Positions 18,652 through 26,780 of a stretch of 32,311 bases of DNA are shown piece by piece (the first letter of the stretch is position 1; every line of letters starts with the position of its first letter). Below the pieces are notes generated by a model. The model was not told the origin of the DNA and ran no database searches. It saw only the letters and a program-made list of their open reading frames with translations. This stretch comes from an uncultured beta proteobacterium (GTDB lineage Bacteria; Pseudomonadota; Gammaproteobacteria; Burkholderiales; Burkholderiaceae_C), in contig CAISJH010000168.1 in assembly GCA_903885585.1 (NCBI GenBank), positions 1-32,311 on the forward strand, in the 5' to 3' direction. Made by a program: the position numbers and the translations under genes.

Positions 18652-18667
18652 GAGCACAGTCCTTGCA
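18652..18667 (+). promoter_or_regulatory. Candidate sigma-54 promoter for the NMT1-type ABC operon
   Basis: GAGCACAGTCCTTGCA matches the -24/-12 consensus TGGCACRNNNNTTGCA at all fixed positions except the first two, and keeps the correct spacing and the -12 GC. The substituted -25 G is a real weakness. The predicted start would be near 18678, about 31 nt before the ATG at 18709. A sigma-70 reading (CACAAT as -10) lacks any -35 at the right distance. Confidence 0.5.
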
Positions 18668-18708
18668 CAATCTCACACCATCCTTGAACCCCCCACCGGA
18701 GTCGCCCC

Positions 18709-19752
18709 ATGAAACTGTCTTTGATCACTCGCCGCAGCCTGCTGGCCCTGGCATCGGCCACCACCACCTTGCTGGCCTTGCCCGCTCAGGCGCAGACGCC
18801 CATCAAGTTCCAGCTCGACTGGCGATTCGAGGGACCCGCGGCCCTGTTCCTGGGCGCAGCTAACAAGGGGCACTACAAGGCGGCCGGGCTGGACGTGACC
18901 ATTGATGCGGGCAACGGCTCGGGCGGTACCGTCACGCGTGTGGCCTCGGGCACCTATGACATGGGCTTTGCCGACCTGGCCGCGCTGATGGAGTTCCACG
19001 CCAACAACCCGGATGCCCCCAACAAGCCGGTGGCCGTGATGATGGTCTACAACAACACGCCGGCCGCCGTGCTGACGCTGAAGAAGAACAACATCAAGAC
19101 CCCCGCGGATCTGAACGGCAAGAAGCTGGGCGCCCCGGTGTTTGACGCTGGCCGCCGCGGCTTCCCCATCTTCGCCAAGGCCAACGGCATTGGCAGCGTG
19201 CAGTGGACCAGCATGGACCCCCCGCTGCGCGAGACCATGCTGGCGCGCGGTGACATCGACGCCATCACGGGCTTCTCGTTCACCTCGCTGCTGAACCTGG
19301 AGGCGCGCGGCGTGAAGACCGAGGACATCGTGGTGCTGCCCTACGCCGACCACGGCGTCAAGCTTTACGGCAACGTCATCATCGCCAGCCCCAAGCTGAT
19401 GAAGGAGAACCCGGCAGCGGTCAAGGGTTTCCTCAGCGCCTTCACCAAGGGCGCCAAGGACGTGATGGCCAACCCGGACGCCTCCATCGACTTTGTCAAG
19501 GCCCGCGACGGCATCATCAACGTGGACCTGGAAAAGCGCCGCCTGCGCATGGCCATCGATGCCGTGGTGGCCAGCCCTGACGCGCGCCGAGAAGGCTTTG
19601 GCGTCGTGGTGCCGGGCCGCCTGGCGCTGATGGCCTCGCAGGTGTCGGACGCCTTCGCCACCAAGACCCGCGTCAACCCGGACACGGTCTGGAGCGACGC
19701 CTTCCTGCCGTCCAAGGCCGAACTCAACATCCTGCCGCCGGCCAAGAAGTGA
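18709..19752 (+). CDS. ABC transporter substrate-binding protein, NMT1/THI5-like (SsuA/TauA superfamily)
   Basis: This is the periplasmic receptor of an ABC importer. The 347-residue product starts with a signal peptide that includes a twin-arginine-like RRSLLALASATTTLLALPAQAQ and cleavage near AQA-QTP. The mature part follows the NMT1/ThiY-like pattern: IKFQLDWRFEGPAALFLGAANKGHYKAAGLDVTI, NGSGGTVTRVASGTYDMGFADLAALMEF, then LNGKKLGAPVFDAGRRGFPIFAKANGI. This branch imports aromatic or heterocyclic rings, pyrimidine precursors or sulfonates. Position behind purine catabolic genes and before ureD suggests a purine or ureide, such as urate, allantoin or hypoxanthine. GGAG lies about 10 nt before ATG 18709. 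A 95-nt gap with an NtrC-like site separates it from the M20 gene. Confidence 0.88.
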   Translation: MKLSLITRRSLLALASATTTLLALPAQAQTPIKFQLDWRFEGPAALFLGAANKGHYKAAGLDVTIDAGNGSGGTVTRVASGTYDMGFADLAALMEFHANNPDAPNKPVAVMMVYNNTPAAVLTLKKNNIKTPADLNGKKLGAPVFDAGRRGFPIFAKANGIGSVQWTSMDPPLRETMLARGDIDAITGFSFTSLLNLEARGVKTEDIVVLPYADHGVKLYGNVIIASPKLMKENPAAVKGFLSAFTKGAKDVMANPDASIDFVKARDGIINVDLEKRRLRMAIDAVVASPDARREGFGVVVPGRLALMASQVSDAFATKTRVNPDTVWSDAFLPSKAELNILPPAKK

Positions 19753-19776
19753 TCGGCTGCAGCACCCGGGCCTGAC

Positions 19777-20601
19777 ATGAGCAACTTCGTCGACTTCCGC
19801 AACGTCTGGCTCGCCTACAACGACGAGCTTCTGGCCCAAGGTCATTTCGCGGTCGAGGACATCTCGCTGCAGGTGACACAGGGCGAGTTCATCGCCATCG
19901 TCGGGCCCTCGGGCTGCGGCAAGTCGACCTTCATGAAGCTCACCACGGGCCTGAAGATGCCCAGCCGGGGCACCATCCACATCGACGGCGAGCCGGTCAC
20001 CGGCCCGCTGAAGATCAGCGGCATGGCCTTCCAGGCGCCCAGCCTGCTGCCCTGGCGCACCACGGTGGACAACGTGCTGCTGCCGCTGGAGATCGTGGAG
20101 CCCTACCGCTCCAGCTTCAAGTCGCGCCGCAAGGAGTACGAGGCCAAGGCCCGCGACCTGCTCAAGAGCGTGGGCCTGGGCGGCTACGAAGACAAGTTCC
20201 CCTGGCAGCTCTCGGGCGGCATGCAGCAGCGCGCCAGCATCTGCCGCGCGCTGATCCACGAGCCCAAGATGCTGCTGCTGGACGAGCCCTTCGGCGCGCT
20301 GGATGCCTTCACGCGCGAAGAACTGTGGTGCGCCTTGCGCGATCTGCACGCCGCGCAGAAGTTCAACGTCATCCTGGTCACGCACGACCTGCGCGAGAGC
20401 GTGTTTCTGGCCGACACGGTGTACGTGATGAGCCGCAGCCCCGGCCGCTTCGTGGTCAAGCGCGAGATCGAGCTGCCCCGCCCGCGGGACCTGGAGGTGA
20501 CCTACACACCGCAGTTCACCGACATCGTGCACGAGTTGCGCGGCCACATCGGTGCCATCCGCCAGCCCGTAGGCCAGGCGGCCACGGCCGTCCCCCAATG
20601 A
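19777..20601 (+). CDS. ABC transporter ATP-binding protein (SsuB/TauB-like)
   Basis: This is the cytoplasmic ATPase that powers the importer of the flanking receptor and permease. The 274-residue product has Walker A GPSGCGKST at residues 43-51, a Q-loop in the segment GMAFQAPSLLPWRTTVDNVLLP, the signature LSGGMQQRASICRAL, Walker B MLLLDEPFGALD and the H-loop VTHDLRESVFLAD. This is the usual nitrate/sulfonate/taurine-type ATPase order; the Q-loop to signature distance is somewhat longer than usual because of the EPYRSSFKSRRKEYEAKA stretch. It begins 24 nt after the receptor gene and is followed after 49 nt by the permease. Substrate is inferred only from the purine context. Confidence 0.94.
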   Translation: MSNFVDFRNVWLAYNDELLAQGHFAVEDISLQVTQGEFIAIVGPSGCGKSTFMKLTTGLKMPSRGTIHIDGEPVTGPLKISGMAFQAPSLLPWRTTVDNVLLPLEIVEPYRSSFKSRRKEYEAKARDLLKSVGLGGYEDKFPWQLSGGMQQRASICRALIHEPKMLLLDEPFGALDAFTREELWCALRDLHAAQKFNVILVTHDLRESVFLADTVYVMSRSPGRFVVKREIELPRPRDLEVTYTPQFTDIVHELRGHIGAIRQPVGQAATAVPQ

Positions 20602-20650
20602 ACGCGGCCGCACGCTGCACTGCGCCCAGCCCTGAAAGTCTGCAAACCCC

Positions 20651-21421
20651 ATGAAGATTTCCAAGACTCTGGAACGTTGGTCGCCCATGGTGCTGCTGGC
20701 GGCCATCCTGCTGGTATGGCAAGCCGGCGTGTGGCTGTTCAAGGTGCCGGACTTCATCTTCCCCGGCCCGCTGCAGATCGCCAAGGAATTCATCGAATTC
20801 AAGGGGCCGTTGCTGGAAGCGGCCTGGAAGACCTTCTGGGTGACGATGTTGGGCTTTGGCATCTCCATCGTGGTGGGGGTGATGCTGGGCTTTCTGATCG
20901 GGTCGTCGCGTATCGCCTACACCGCCATCTACCCGCTTATGGTGGCTTTCAACGCCGTGCCCAAGGCCGCCGTGGTGCCCATCCTGGTGGTGTGGTTCGG
21001 CATCGGCCTGGGGCCGGGCATCCTCACGGCCTTTCTGATTTCGTTTTTCCCCATCACGGTCAACATTGCCACCGGCCTGGCCACGCTGGAGCCTGAGCTG
21101 GAAGACGTGCTGCGCGTGCTGGGCGCCAAGCGCTGGGACGTGCTGGTCAAGGTGGGGCTGCCACGCTCCATGCCCTACTTCTACGGCTCGCTCAAGGTGG
21201 CCATCACGCTGGCTTTCGTGGGCACGGTGCTGGCTGAGATGACCGCAGGTGACTCCGGCATCGGCTACCTGATGCAGACGGCCGGCTCGCAGCAGCGACT
21301 GCCCCTGGCCTTTGCGGGTTTGGTGGTGATCGGTGCCATGGCCATGGCCATGTACGAGCTCTTCTCGTGGATCGAGATGCGCACCACCGGTTGGGCGCAC
21401 CGCGGTTCGCAGGCGGCTTGA
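20651..21421 (+). CDS. ABC transporter permease (SsuC/TauC-like)
   Basis: This is the membrane subunit of the importer. The 256-residue protein has about six hydrophobic segments and the permease coupling motif (EAA loop) near LEPELEDVLRVLGAKRWDVLVKVGLPRSMPYFYGSLKVAI. It also shows the recognisable FNAVPKAAVVPILVVWFGIGLGPGILTAFLISFFPI stretch of nitrate/sulfonate/pyrimidine-type permeases. A typical opening helix is visible at MVLLAAILLVWQAGVWLF. It completes a one-receptor, one-ATPase, one-permease system, with the permease presumably forming a homodimer. Its stop TGA (21419-21421) overlaps the TTG proposed as the ureD start, so ureD is probably translated in coupling with it. Confidence 0.93.
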   Translation: MKISKTLERWSPMVLLAAILLVWQAGVWLFKVPDFIFPGPLQIAKEFIEFKGPLLEAAWKTFWVTMLGFGISIVVGVMLGFLIGSSRIAYTAIYPLMVAFNAVPKAAVVPILVVWFGIGLGPGILTAFLISFFPITVNIATGLATLEPELEDVLRVLGAKRWDVLVKVGLPRSMPYFYGSLKVAITLAFVGTVLAEMTAGDSGIGYLMQTAGSQQRLPLAFAGLVVIGAMAMAMYELFSWIEMRTTGWAHRGSQAA

Positions 21422-22356
21422 CCACCGCCCTCCACACCGCGGCGGCCGACAGCCCGGGTTGGCATGGCCGCCTGAGTCTGCGCTACTGGCGCGACGGCCA
21501 CCGCACGGTGGCGCTGGACCGCCACGAAGGCCCTCTGCGGGTGCTGCAGCGCCTGTACCCCGAGGGCGAAGGGATCTGCCACCATGTGATGGTCCACCCG
21601 CCGGGGGGCGTGGCGGGCGGCGACGTGCTGGACGTGCAGGTCGATCTGGGCGAGGACACGCACGCTGTACTCACCACCCCGGGGGCCACCCGCTTCTACC
21701 GCAGCGCAGGCCGGCCGGCTCGCCAGCACGCCCGCCTGCGTGTGGCCCCGCGTGCACGCGTGGAGTGGCTGCCGTTGGAGAACATCGCCTTCACCGGCTG
21801 CGAAGCTGAAAACCGCACCGAGATCGAACTCAGTCCCGGCTCGCAGGCCATGGGGTGGGATTTGCTGGCCCTGGGCCTGCCGGCTGCAGGGGCGCCCTTT
21901 GAGGCTGGCCAGTTCACGCAACACCTGTCGCTGCGCCTGCACCCGCCCGCTCCGGGCTCGGTCCCACCAGGCCCGAGCGGCAGCGCGCCGGCGGCGGAGG
22001 CGGGCCACCCCATCTGGCTGGAACGTGGACTGATCCGGGCGCAGGACAGCCGATTGCTGGACTCACCCCTGGGCTGGGCAGGTCGGCGCGTGCTGGCCAC
22101 GGTGTGGTGGGCCACCGCCGAGCCCCTGCCTCCGGTCCGTCGGGAGGCCCTGCTTGACGCAGCGCGCGAGTGCCCTGCCGACCCCTCTTTGCAAGGCCGG
22201 GTGGGTGTGACGAGCCCGCTGCCTCACGTGGTGGTGGCCCGGGCGCTGGCCGACTGGGTAGAGCCGGCCATGCGATGGATGTGCGCCGTGCGGGCCGCCT
22301 GGCGCCGCGAGGCCTGGGGCCTGGACGCCCACCCTCCGCGCATCTGGCGAACCTGA
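21418..22356 (+). CDS. ureD: Urease accessory protein UreD (UreH)
   Basis: UreD is a scaffold that docks on apo-urease and, with UreF and UreG, delivers nickel and CO2 to the active site. The 312-residue product shows the family pattern well: WHGRLSLRYWRDGHRTVALDRHEGPLRVLQRLYPEG, then CHHVMVHPPGGVAGGDVLDVQVDLG, LTTPGATRFYRSAGRPARQHA, VEWLPLENIAFTGCEAENRT and GWDLLALGLPAAG. The ORF track opens at GTG 21367, inside the permease; TTG 21418 gives a 4-nt overlap and an N-terminus of normal length. A proline-rich insert (PPAPGSVPPGPSGSAPAAEAG) makes it a little longer than usual. No urease structural gene or ureEFG follows; the next gene is tamB, so its partners must lie elsewhere. Confidence 0.9.
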   Translation: MTTALHTAAADSPGWHGRLSLRYWRDGHRTVALDRHEGPLRVLQRLYPEGEGICHHVMVHPPGGVAGGDVLDVQVDLGEDTHAVLTTPGATRFYRSAGRPARQHARLRVAPRARVEWLPLENIAFTGCEAENRTEIELSPGSQAMGWDLLALGLPAAGAPFEAGQFTQHLSLRLHPPAPGSVPPGPSGSAPAAEAGHPIWLERGLIRAQDSRLLDSPLGWAGRRVLATVWWATAEPLPPVRREALLDAARECPADPSLQGRVGVTSPLPHVVVARALADWVEPAMRWMCAVRAAWRREAWGLDAHPPRIWRT

Positions 22357-22414
22357 GCACGCGCGACCTGAGCAGCCGCACTCCACGCTGAGCGGGCGAG
22401 GGACAATCCGCTCC

Positions 22415-25400
22415 ATGTCCGAGCCGACACCGACCGAGCCCGCACCCAGGCCCCCAGGGTCCCGGCCATCGGCCGGGAACGCGGCACCGGCCTTGAGGCT
22501 GGGTCTCGCTCGCCAGGCCTGGCGGGTGCTGCTGGCCGCGGCGGTAGGGCTGCCTCTGGCTGGCGTGCTGGCCCTGTGGGCGGTGCTGCACAACGAGCGC
22601 GGCACGGCCTGGCTGCTGACAGGCGTGCCCGGCCTGCAGGTCACAGCGCCGCGAGGCGCGCTGCTGGGCCCGGAGTTCTCCGCTGAGCGAGTGCTCTACC
22701 GCTGGGACCAGGGCCGTCAGAGCCTGGACATTGAGGAGCTTCGTTGGACCGGTGCCCAATGGCGCTGGTGGTTGCGCGCAGATACCTGGGTAGGGGTGCA
22801 GACGCAAACACTGCAGGCCCGGCGCGTGGTGGTGGACACGGGCCCCGCCACCGGCCGGGCCGTCCCTGTGCCTGCCTCGCTGGCGCTGCCCTTTGAGCTG
22901 CGCGTGCAGCAAGTGCGCGTGGGGCGGCTGGAAGTGGACCGGCTGCCCGCCTGGCGTGAAGTGAGCGGCAGGCTGGAGCTGGGGGCACAACAAGGCACCC
23001 TGCACCGCGTGGACGAGCTCGTATTCCTGTGGGACGAAATCAAGGCGCAAGGCCAGGCCCGCATCGCCACGCTGCGGCCCTTTGAGGCCCAGGCGCAGTT
23101 GGCGGTGGCAGGCACAGGGGCGGAGGCCTGGGAGGCCGACCTCTCGGCCCGCGGGCCCCTGCAGACGCTGGACTTGCAGGCACGGGTGCAGGCGCCGACG
23201 CTGGGCGAGGGGCTGAAGCCCGCCCTGCAGGGCAAGGCGCAGATCAAGCCTTTCGCCACATGGCCGCTGGGCACCGTGGACCTCACACTGCAAGCGCTGG
23301 ATCTGGCGCAGCTCAGCAGCAGATTGCCAGTCACGCGGCTGACCGGCCGCGCCGCAGTGCAGAGCCTGGCACTGAACCAGCCCGTCCAGGCCGACATCGT
23401 GCTGGACAACGCTGCGGCGGGCGCGTGGACCGATACGCGCCTGCCCGTGCGGCGGCTGCACCTGGAGGTGCGCTCCCGCATCGACGCCCCGGGCACGGTG
23501 GAGATCCGGCATCTGGATCTGGATCTGGGCGGCTCGCAGCGCGCTGCCGGCCAGTGGCGCAGCAGCGGAACCTGGAAAGACACGGAACTGCGCATCAAGG
23601 GGGTGGCCAGCGATATCCAGCCCCAGTGGCTGGACGCTCGCGCCCCGGCCATGACCCTGTCGGGTCCGCTGCAACTGGGGTTGCTGGGGGTGGCCCTACC
23701 CCACGGCGGCGGCGCAGCAAAGAAAGCAGGTTCGGCCACGCCTTGGACGGTGGAGGTCCAGGGTGCGCTCAACGGGGCCCTGGAGGGCCTGGGCCAGCGC
23801 ACCACCCTCACGCTGGACGGCAGCATCAAACCCCAGGAGGTCCAGTTGCGCCAACTGCTGGCCGAGGCAGGGGCAGCGCGGGCCCAGCTCAGTGGCACGG
23901 TCACCCCCACGGCCGCGGGCGCCTGGCAGGTCCGCAGCCATGGCCAGATCGTCGAGTTCGACCCCGCGCCCTGGATACCGGGTGTGGCCTCCGCCGCTTG
24001 GCGCAAGGGTCCCCACCGGTTGAACGGCCAGTGGAGCGTGGACGTTCTGGCCCCGGCCTGGCGCACAGGCGCCTCGGCGCTGCAATGGCTGCAAACTCTG
24101 CAGGGTAGTGCGCAGGTGGAGCTGGGAGCCTCGCGAGTGTCGGGCGTGGCAGCCTCGGGCCGCCTTAGGCTGGCGCAGAGCCCTGCCGCCGCCCCCAGTG
24201 AGCGCAGCCAGCTGCAGGGTGAGTTGCGCCTGGGCCGCAACCAGTTCACCGTCACCGGTCAGGGCGACCCCGCAGGAGGCGGAACTTCAGACCGCTGGCA
24301 GGTACAAGTCTCTGGCGTCGCCTTGGGTGAGCTGGCCCCGCTGTCGGCGCTGTGGCCCGAGGCCGCGGGATGGATGCCGCAGGCCGGCCGCTTGGAGGCC
24401 AAGGTGTCGGCATCCGGGCGCTGGCCCGACCTGGGCACCGAGGGCGAGGTGCTCATAGAGGGCTTGAAGAGCAGCGAGTACGCCATCGCCCGGGGAGAGG
24501 CGCGCTGGCAGTGGAGCGGCCAGGACAGCGAGCCTTTGGCAATCACCGGCCAGTTGCAGGACGCCTCGTTCGGACCGAACCGGGTGGCAAGGCTGCGCGG
24601 CGACCTGCGCGGCACCCTGCGCCAGCACGTCGCCAGCCTGGACCTGGCCTTGCCACTGCGCCCGCCGCAAGTGCTGGAGCGCGTGCTGGAGCTGCCCGCC
24701 GGGGCCGGCACCCAGGCCCGCGTGAGCGTTGAGGGCGGCTGGGCCGCCGAGGCAGGCGGCGGTGGCCGCTGGACGGGCACCGTCAAGCGCCTGGAAGCTG
24801 GCGTGTGGAACCCGAACGGCACCACCCCCAACGCGCCGCGCCTGGCGGCAGATGCCGCACAGGAGCGTGCCTGGCTGGACGCCAGCGACGTGCGCAGTGA
24901 GCTGCGTTTTGATGCCGAGCGCAGGCTGCGCAGCCTGCGCCTGGAGGCCGGCCAGGCCACGCTGGCCACCGGTCTGCGCCTGAAGTGGGACGAGGCCCGC
25001 TACGAGTTGCGCGACCCCTCGCGCGCCGACCGGCCCGACTTCCAGTGGCAGGCCGACGTGCTGCCCTTCGCACTCGCACCTTGGCTGCAGCGAGCCGAGA
25101 CCGGCCTGCAGTGGACAGGAGACCTGCGCCTGAGCGCGCGCATGCGCGTGCGTGCCGCCGAGCGCTTTGAGGCGGAGGTGAGCCTGCAGCGCCATGATGG
25201 CGACCTGCAGGTGGTGGAGTCGGGCCAGGTGCAGCCGCTGGGCATCAGCACCGTGGACCTCACGCTGCAGGCCCGGGACGGCCTGTGGTCCCTGGCGCCG
25301 CGTTTCGTGGGGCGCAGCGTGGGCGAAATCTCTGGCGCCGTGCAGCTGGGCACCGACCCCGCCGCGCGCTGGCCTGACGAGCAGGCCGCGCTGTCAGGCA

Positions 25401-26734
25401 GCGTGCAGGCGCGTGTGCCCAATCTCGGCGTGTGGTCTGGCTGGACACCCGCCGGATGGCGCATCCAGGGCGAGGTGGCCAGTACCGCCACCCTGGGCGG
25501 GCGATTTGGTGCACCGCAGCTGACAGGCGACCTCAGCGCCCGCAGCGTTGGGGTGCGCAACCTGCTGCAAGGCGTGGACTACAGCGACGGTGAGCTGAAG
25601 GTCGTGCTGCAAGGAGAGACAGCGCGCATCGAGCGCCTGTCGCTGCGCAGTGGCGATGGGCGCATCACGGGCGAGGGGGTGGGTGAGTTCGGGGCCCAGC
25701 CGAGTGCCCGCGTGCAAGTGCGCGCCGAGACGTTCCGCGTGCTGGGTCGCCTGGACCGGCAGCTGGTGGCCAGCGGCCAGGCCGTGCTGGCGCTGAGGCC
25801 TGACCAGCTCAAGCTGGACGGGCGTGTGCTGATCGACAGCGGTCTGTTCGACCTGGCCTCCAGGGACGCGCCCGCCCTGGACGACGATGTCCGAGTCCGC
25901 GGACCGCGCGACGCCCCGGCGGCCACAGCGAGGGCTGAACCGCCCACCGTGCCCCGCCTGGTACGCCAATCCAGCGTCAACCTGGACGTGGACCTGGGCA
26001 AGAAGCTGCGGCTGCGCGGACGCGGCCTGGACACCGCGTTGCAGGGTGAGCTCAAGCTCACGACCCCGGGCGGACGCCTGGCAGTTCACGGCACGGTACG
26101 CACACAAGGCGGCACCTACGCAGCCTATGGGCAGAAACTGGAGATCGAGCGCGGCATCGTCGCCTTCACCGGGCAGGTGGACACCCCGCGCCTGGACATC
26201 GTGGCCCTGCGGCCCAACACCGACATCCGTGTGGGCGTGGCCGTCAGCGGCACCCCACAGGCTCCTCGTGCCCGCCTGTTCAGCGAGCCGGAGATGGGCG
26301 AGACCGACAAGCTGTCCTGGCTGCTGCTGGGCCGGGGTTCAGAGGGCCTTGCACGCACCGACACCGCGGTGCTGCAGCGCGCTGCGGTGGCGCTGCTGGC
26401 CGGTGAGGGTGAAGCCCCTACAGACTCCTTCTTGCGCGCCTTCGGCATCGACGATCTGTCGCTGCGCCAGGGTGAGGGCGACGCCCGGGAGACCGTGATC
26501 AGCCTGGGCAAGCAGCTCAGCCGCAACTGGTACGCCGGCTACGAGCGCAGCGTCAACGCCACGGCGGGCACCTTCCAGCTGATCTACCGGGTGGCCCAGC
26601 GCTTCACGCTGCGCGCGCAGAGCGGCCTGGAAAACTCGCTGGACCTGATCTGGACCTGGCGCTTTGACCAGCTGCCTGGCCAGCGGCCACCGGCGCAGCC
26701 TGGGCCCCCTGCAGCGCCACCCAGGAAGCCCTGA
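22415..26734 (+). CDS. tamB: Translocation and assembly module subunit TamB (AsmA-like/DUF490)
   Basis: TamB is a very long periplasmic beta-rich protein anchored in the inner membrane; with the outer-membrane partner TamA it assists envelope protein assembly or lipid transport between membranes. The 1439-residue product begins with a proline-rich cytoplasmic tail and a single membrane anchor (WRVLLAAAVGLPLAGVLALWAV, about residues 36-57). The segment LTGVPGLQVTAPRGALLGPEFSAERV matches TamB N-termini. A long run of repeated short beta-strand units follows, ending in the DUF490 domain, whose final portion contains TVRTQGGTYAAYGQKLEIERGIVAFTG, LDIVALRPN, KLSWLLLGRGSEG and the C-terminal SLGKQLSRNWYAGYERSV. 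It is full length. A TamA gene normally precedes it, but here ureD does. Confidence 0.93.
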   Translation: MSEPTPTEPAPRPPGSRPSAGNAAPALRLGLARQAWRVLLAAAVGLPLAGVLALWAVLHNERGTAWLLTGVPGLQVTAPRGALLGPEFSAERVLYRWDQGRQSLDIEELRWTGAQWRWWLRADTWVGVQTQTLQARRVVVDTGPATGRAVPVPASLALPFELRVQQVRVGRLEVDRLPAWREVSGRLELGAQQGTLHRVDELVFLWDEIKAQGQARIATLRPFEAQAQLAVAGTGAEAWEADLSARGPLQTLDLQARVQAPTLGEGLKPALQGKAQIKPFATWPLGTVDLTLQALDLAQLSSRLPVTRLTGRAAVQSLALNQPVQADIVLDNAAAGAWTDTRLPVRRLHLEVRSRIDAPGTVEIRHLDLDLGGSQRAAGQWRSSGTWKDTELRIKGVASDIQPQWLDARAPAMTLSGPLQLGLLGVALPHGGGAAKKAGSATPWTVEVQGALNGALEGLGQRTTLTLDGSIKPQEVQLRQLLAEAGAARAQLSGTVTPTAAGAWQVRSHGQIVEFDPAPWIPGVASAAWRKGPHRLNGQWSVDVLAPAWRTGASALQWLQTLQGSAQVELGASRVSGVAASGRLRLAQSPAAAPSERSQLQGELRLGRNQFTVTGQGDPAGGGTSDRWQVQVSGVALGELAPLSALWPEAAGWMPQAGRLEAKVSASGRWPDLGTEGEVLIEGLKSSEYAIARGEARWQWSGQDSEPLAITGQLQDASFGPNRVARLRGDLRGTLRQHVASLDLALPLRPPQVLERVLELPAGAGTQARVSVEGGWAAEAGGGGRWTGTVKRLEAGVWNPNGTTPNAPRLAADAAQERAWLDASDVRSELRFDAERRLRSLRLEAGQATLATGLRLKWDEARYELRDPSRADRPDFQWQADVLPFALAPWLQRAETGLQWTGDLRLSARMRVRAAERFEAEVSLQRHDGDLQVVESGQVQPLGISTVDLTLQARDGLWSLAPRFVGRSVGEISGAVQLGTDPAARWPDEQAALSGSVQARVPNLGVWSGWTPAGWRIQGEVASTATLGGRFGAPQLTGDLSARSVGVRNLLQGVDYSDGELKVVLQGETARIERLSLRSGDGRITGEGVGEFGAQPSARVQVRAETFRVLGRLDRQLVASGQAVLALRPDQLKLDGRVLIDSGLFDLASRDAPALDDDVRVRGPRDAPAATARAEPPTVPRLVRQSSVNLDVDLGKKLRLRGRGLDTALQGELKLTTPGGRLAVHGTVRTQGGTYAAYGQKLEIERGIVAFTGQVDTPRLDIVALRPNTDIRVGVAVSGTPQAPRARLFSEPEMGETDKLSWLLLGRGSEGLARTDTAVLQRAAVALLAGEGEAPTDSFLRAFGIDDLSLRQGEGDARETVISLGKQLSRNWYAGYERSVNATAGTFQLIYRVAQRFTLRAQSGLENSLDLIWTWRFDQLPGQRPPAQPGPPAAPPRKP

Positions 26735-26736
26735 CT

Positions 26737-26780
26737 CGGCGCCCGCGCTCCGACCGTTCAGTCTGAACGGTCCGGCGCCG
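26737..26780. terminator. Nested inverted repeat, probable shared terminator of tamB and phyH-type gene
   Basis: An inner perfect dyad GACCGTTCAG-T-CTGAACGGTC (26752-26772) lies inside an outer one, CGGCGCC (26737-26743) and GGCGCCG (26774-26780). It begins just after the tamB stop and covers the last codons and stop of the convergent dioxygenase gene. It has no clear T-tract, so termination is inferred from the structure and the convergent position. Confidence 0.5.

Noticed and set aside
18673-20868. 731-residue minus-strand ORF, and similar long antisense ORFs (29143..31353 +, 8014-region shadows, 16697..18676 -, 21914..23674 -)
   Set aside because: They lie opposite clear protein-coding genes with strong family motifs, have skewed His/Arg/Gln-rich composition and no recognisable domain. 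Long antisense ORFs are expected in DNA this GC-rich.
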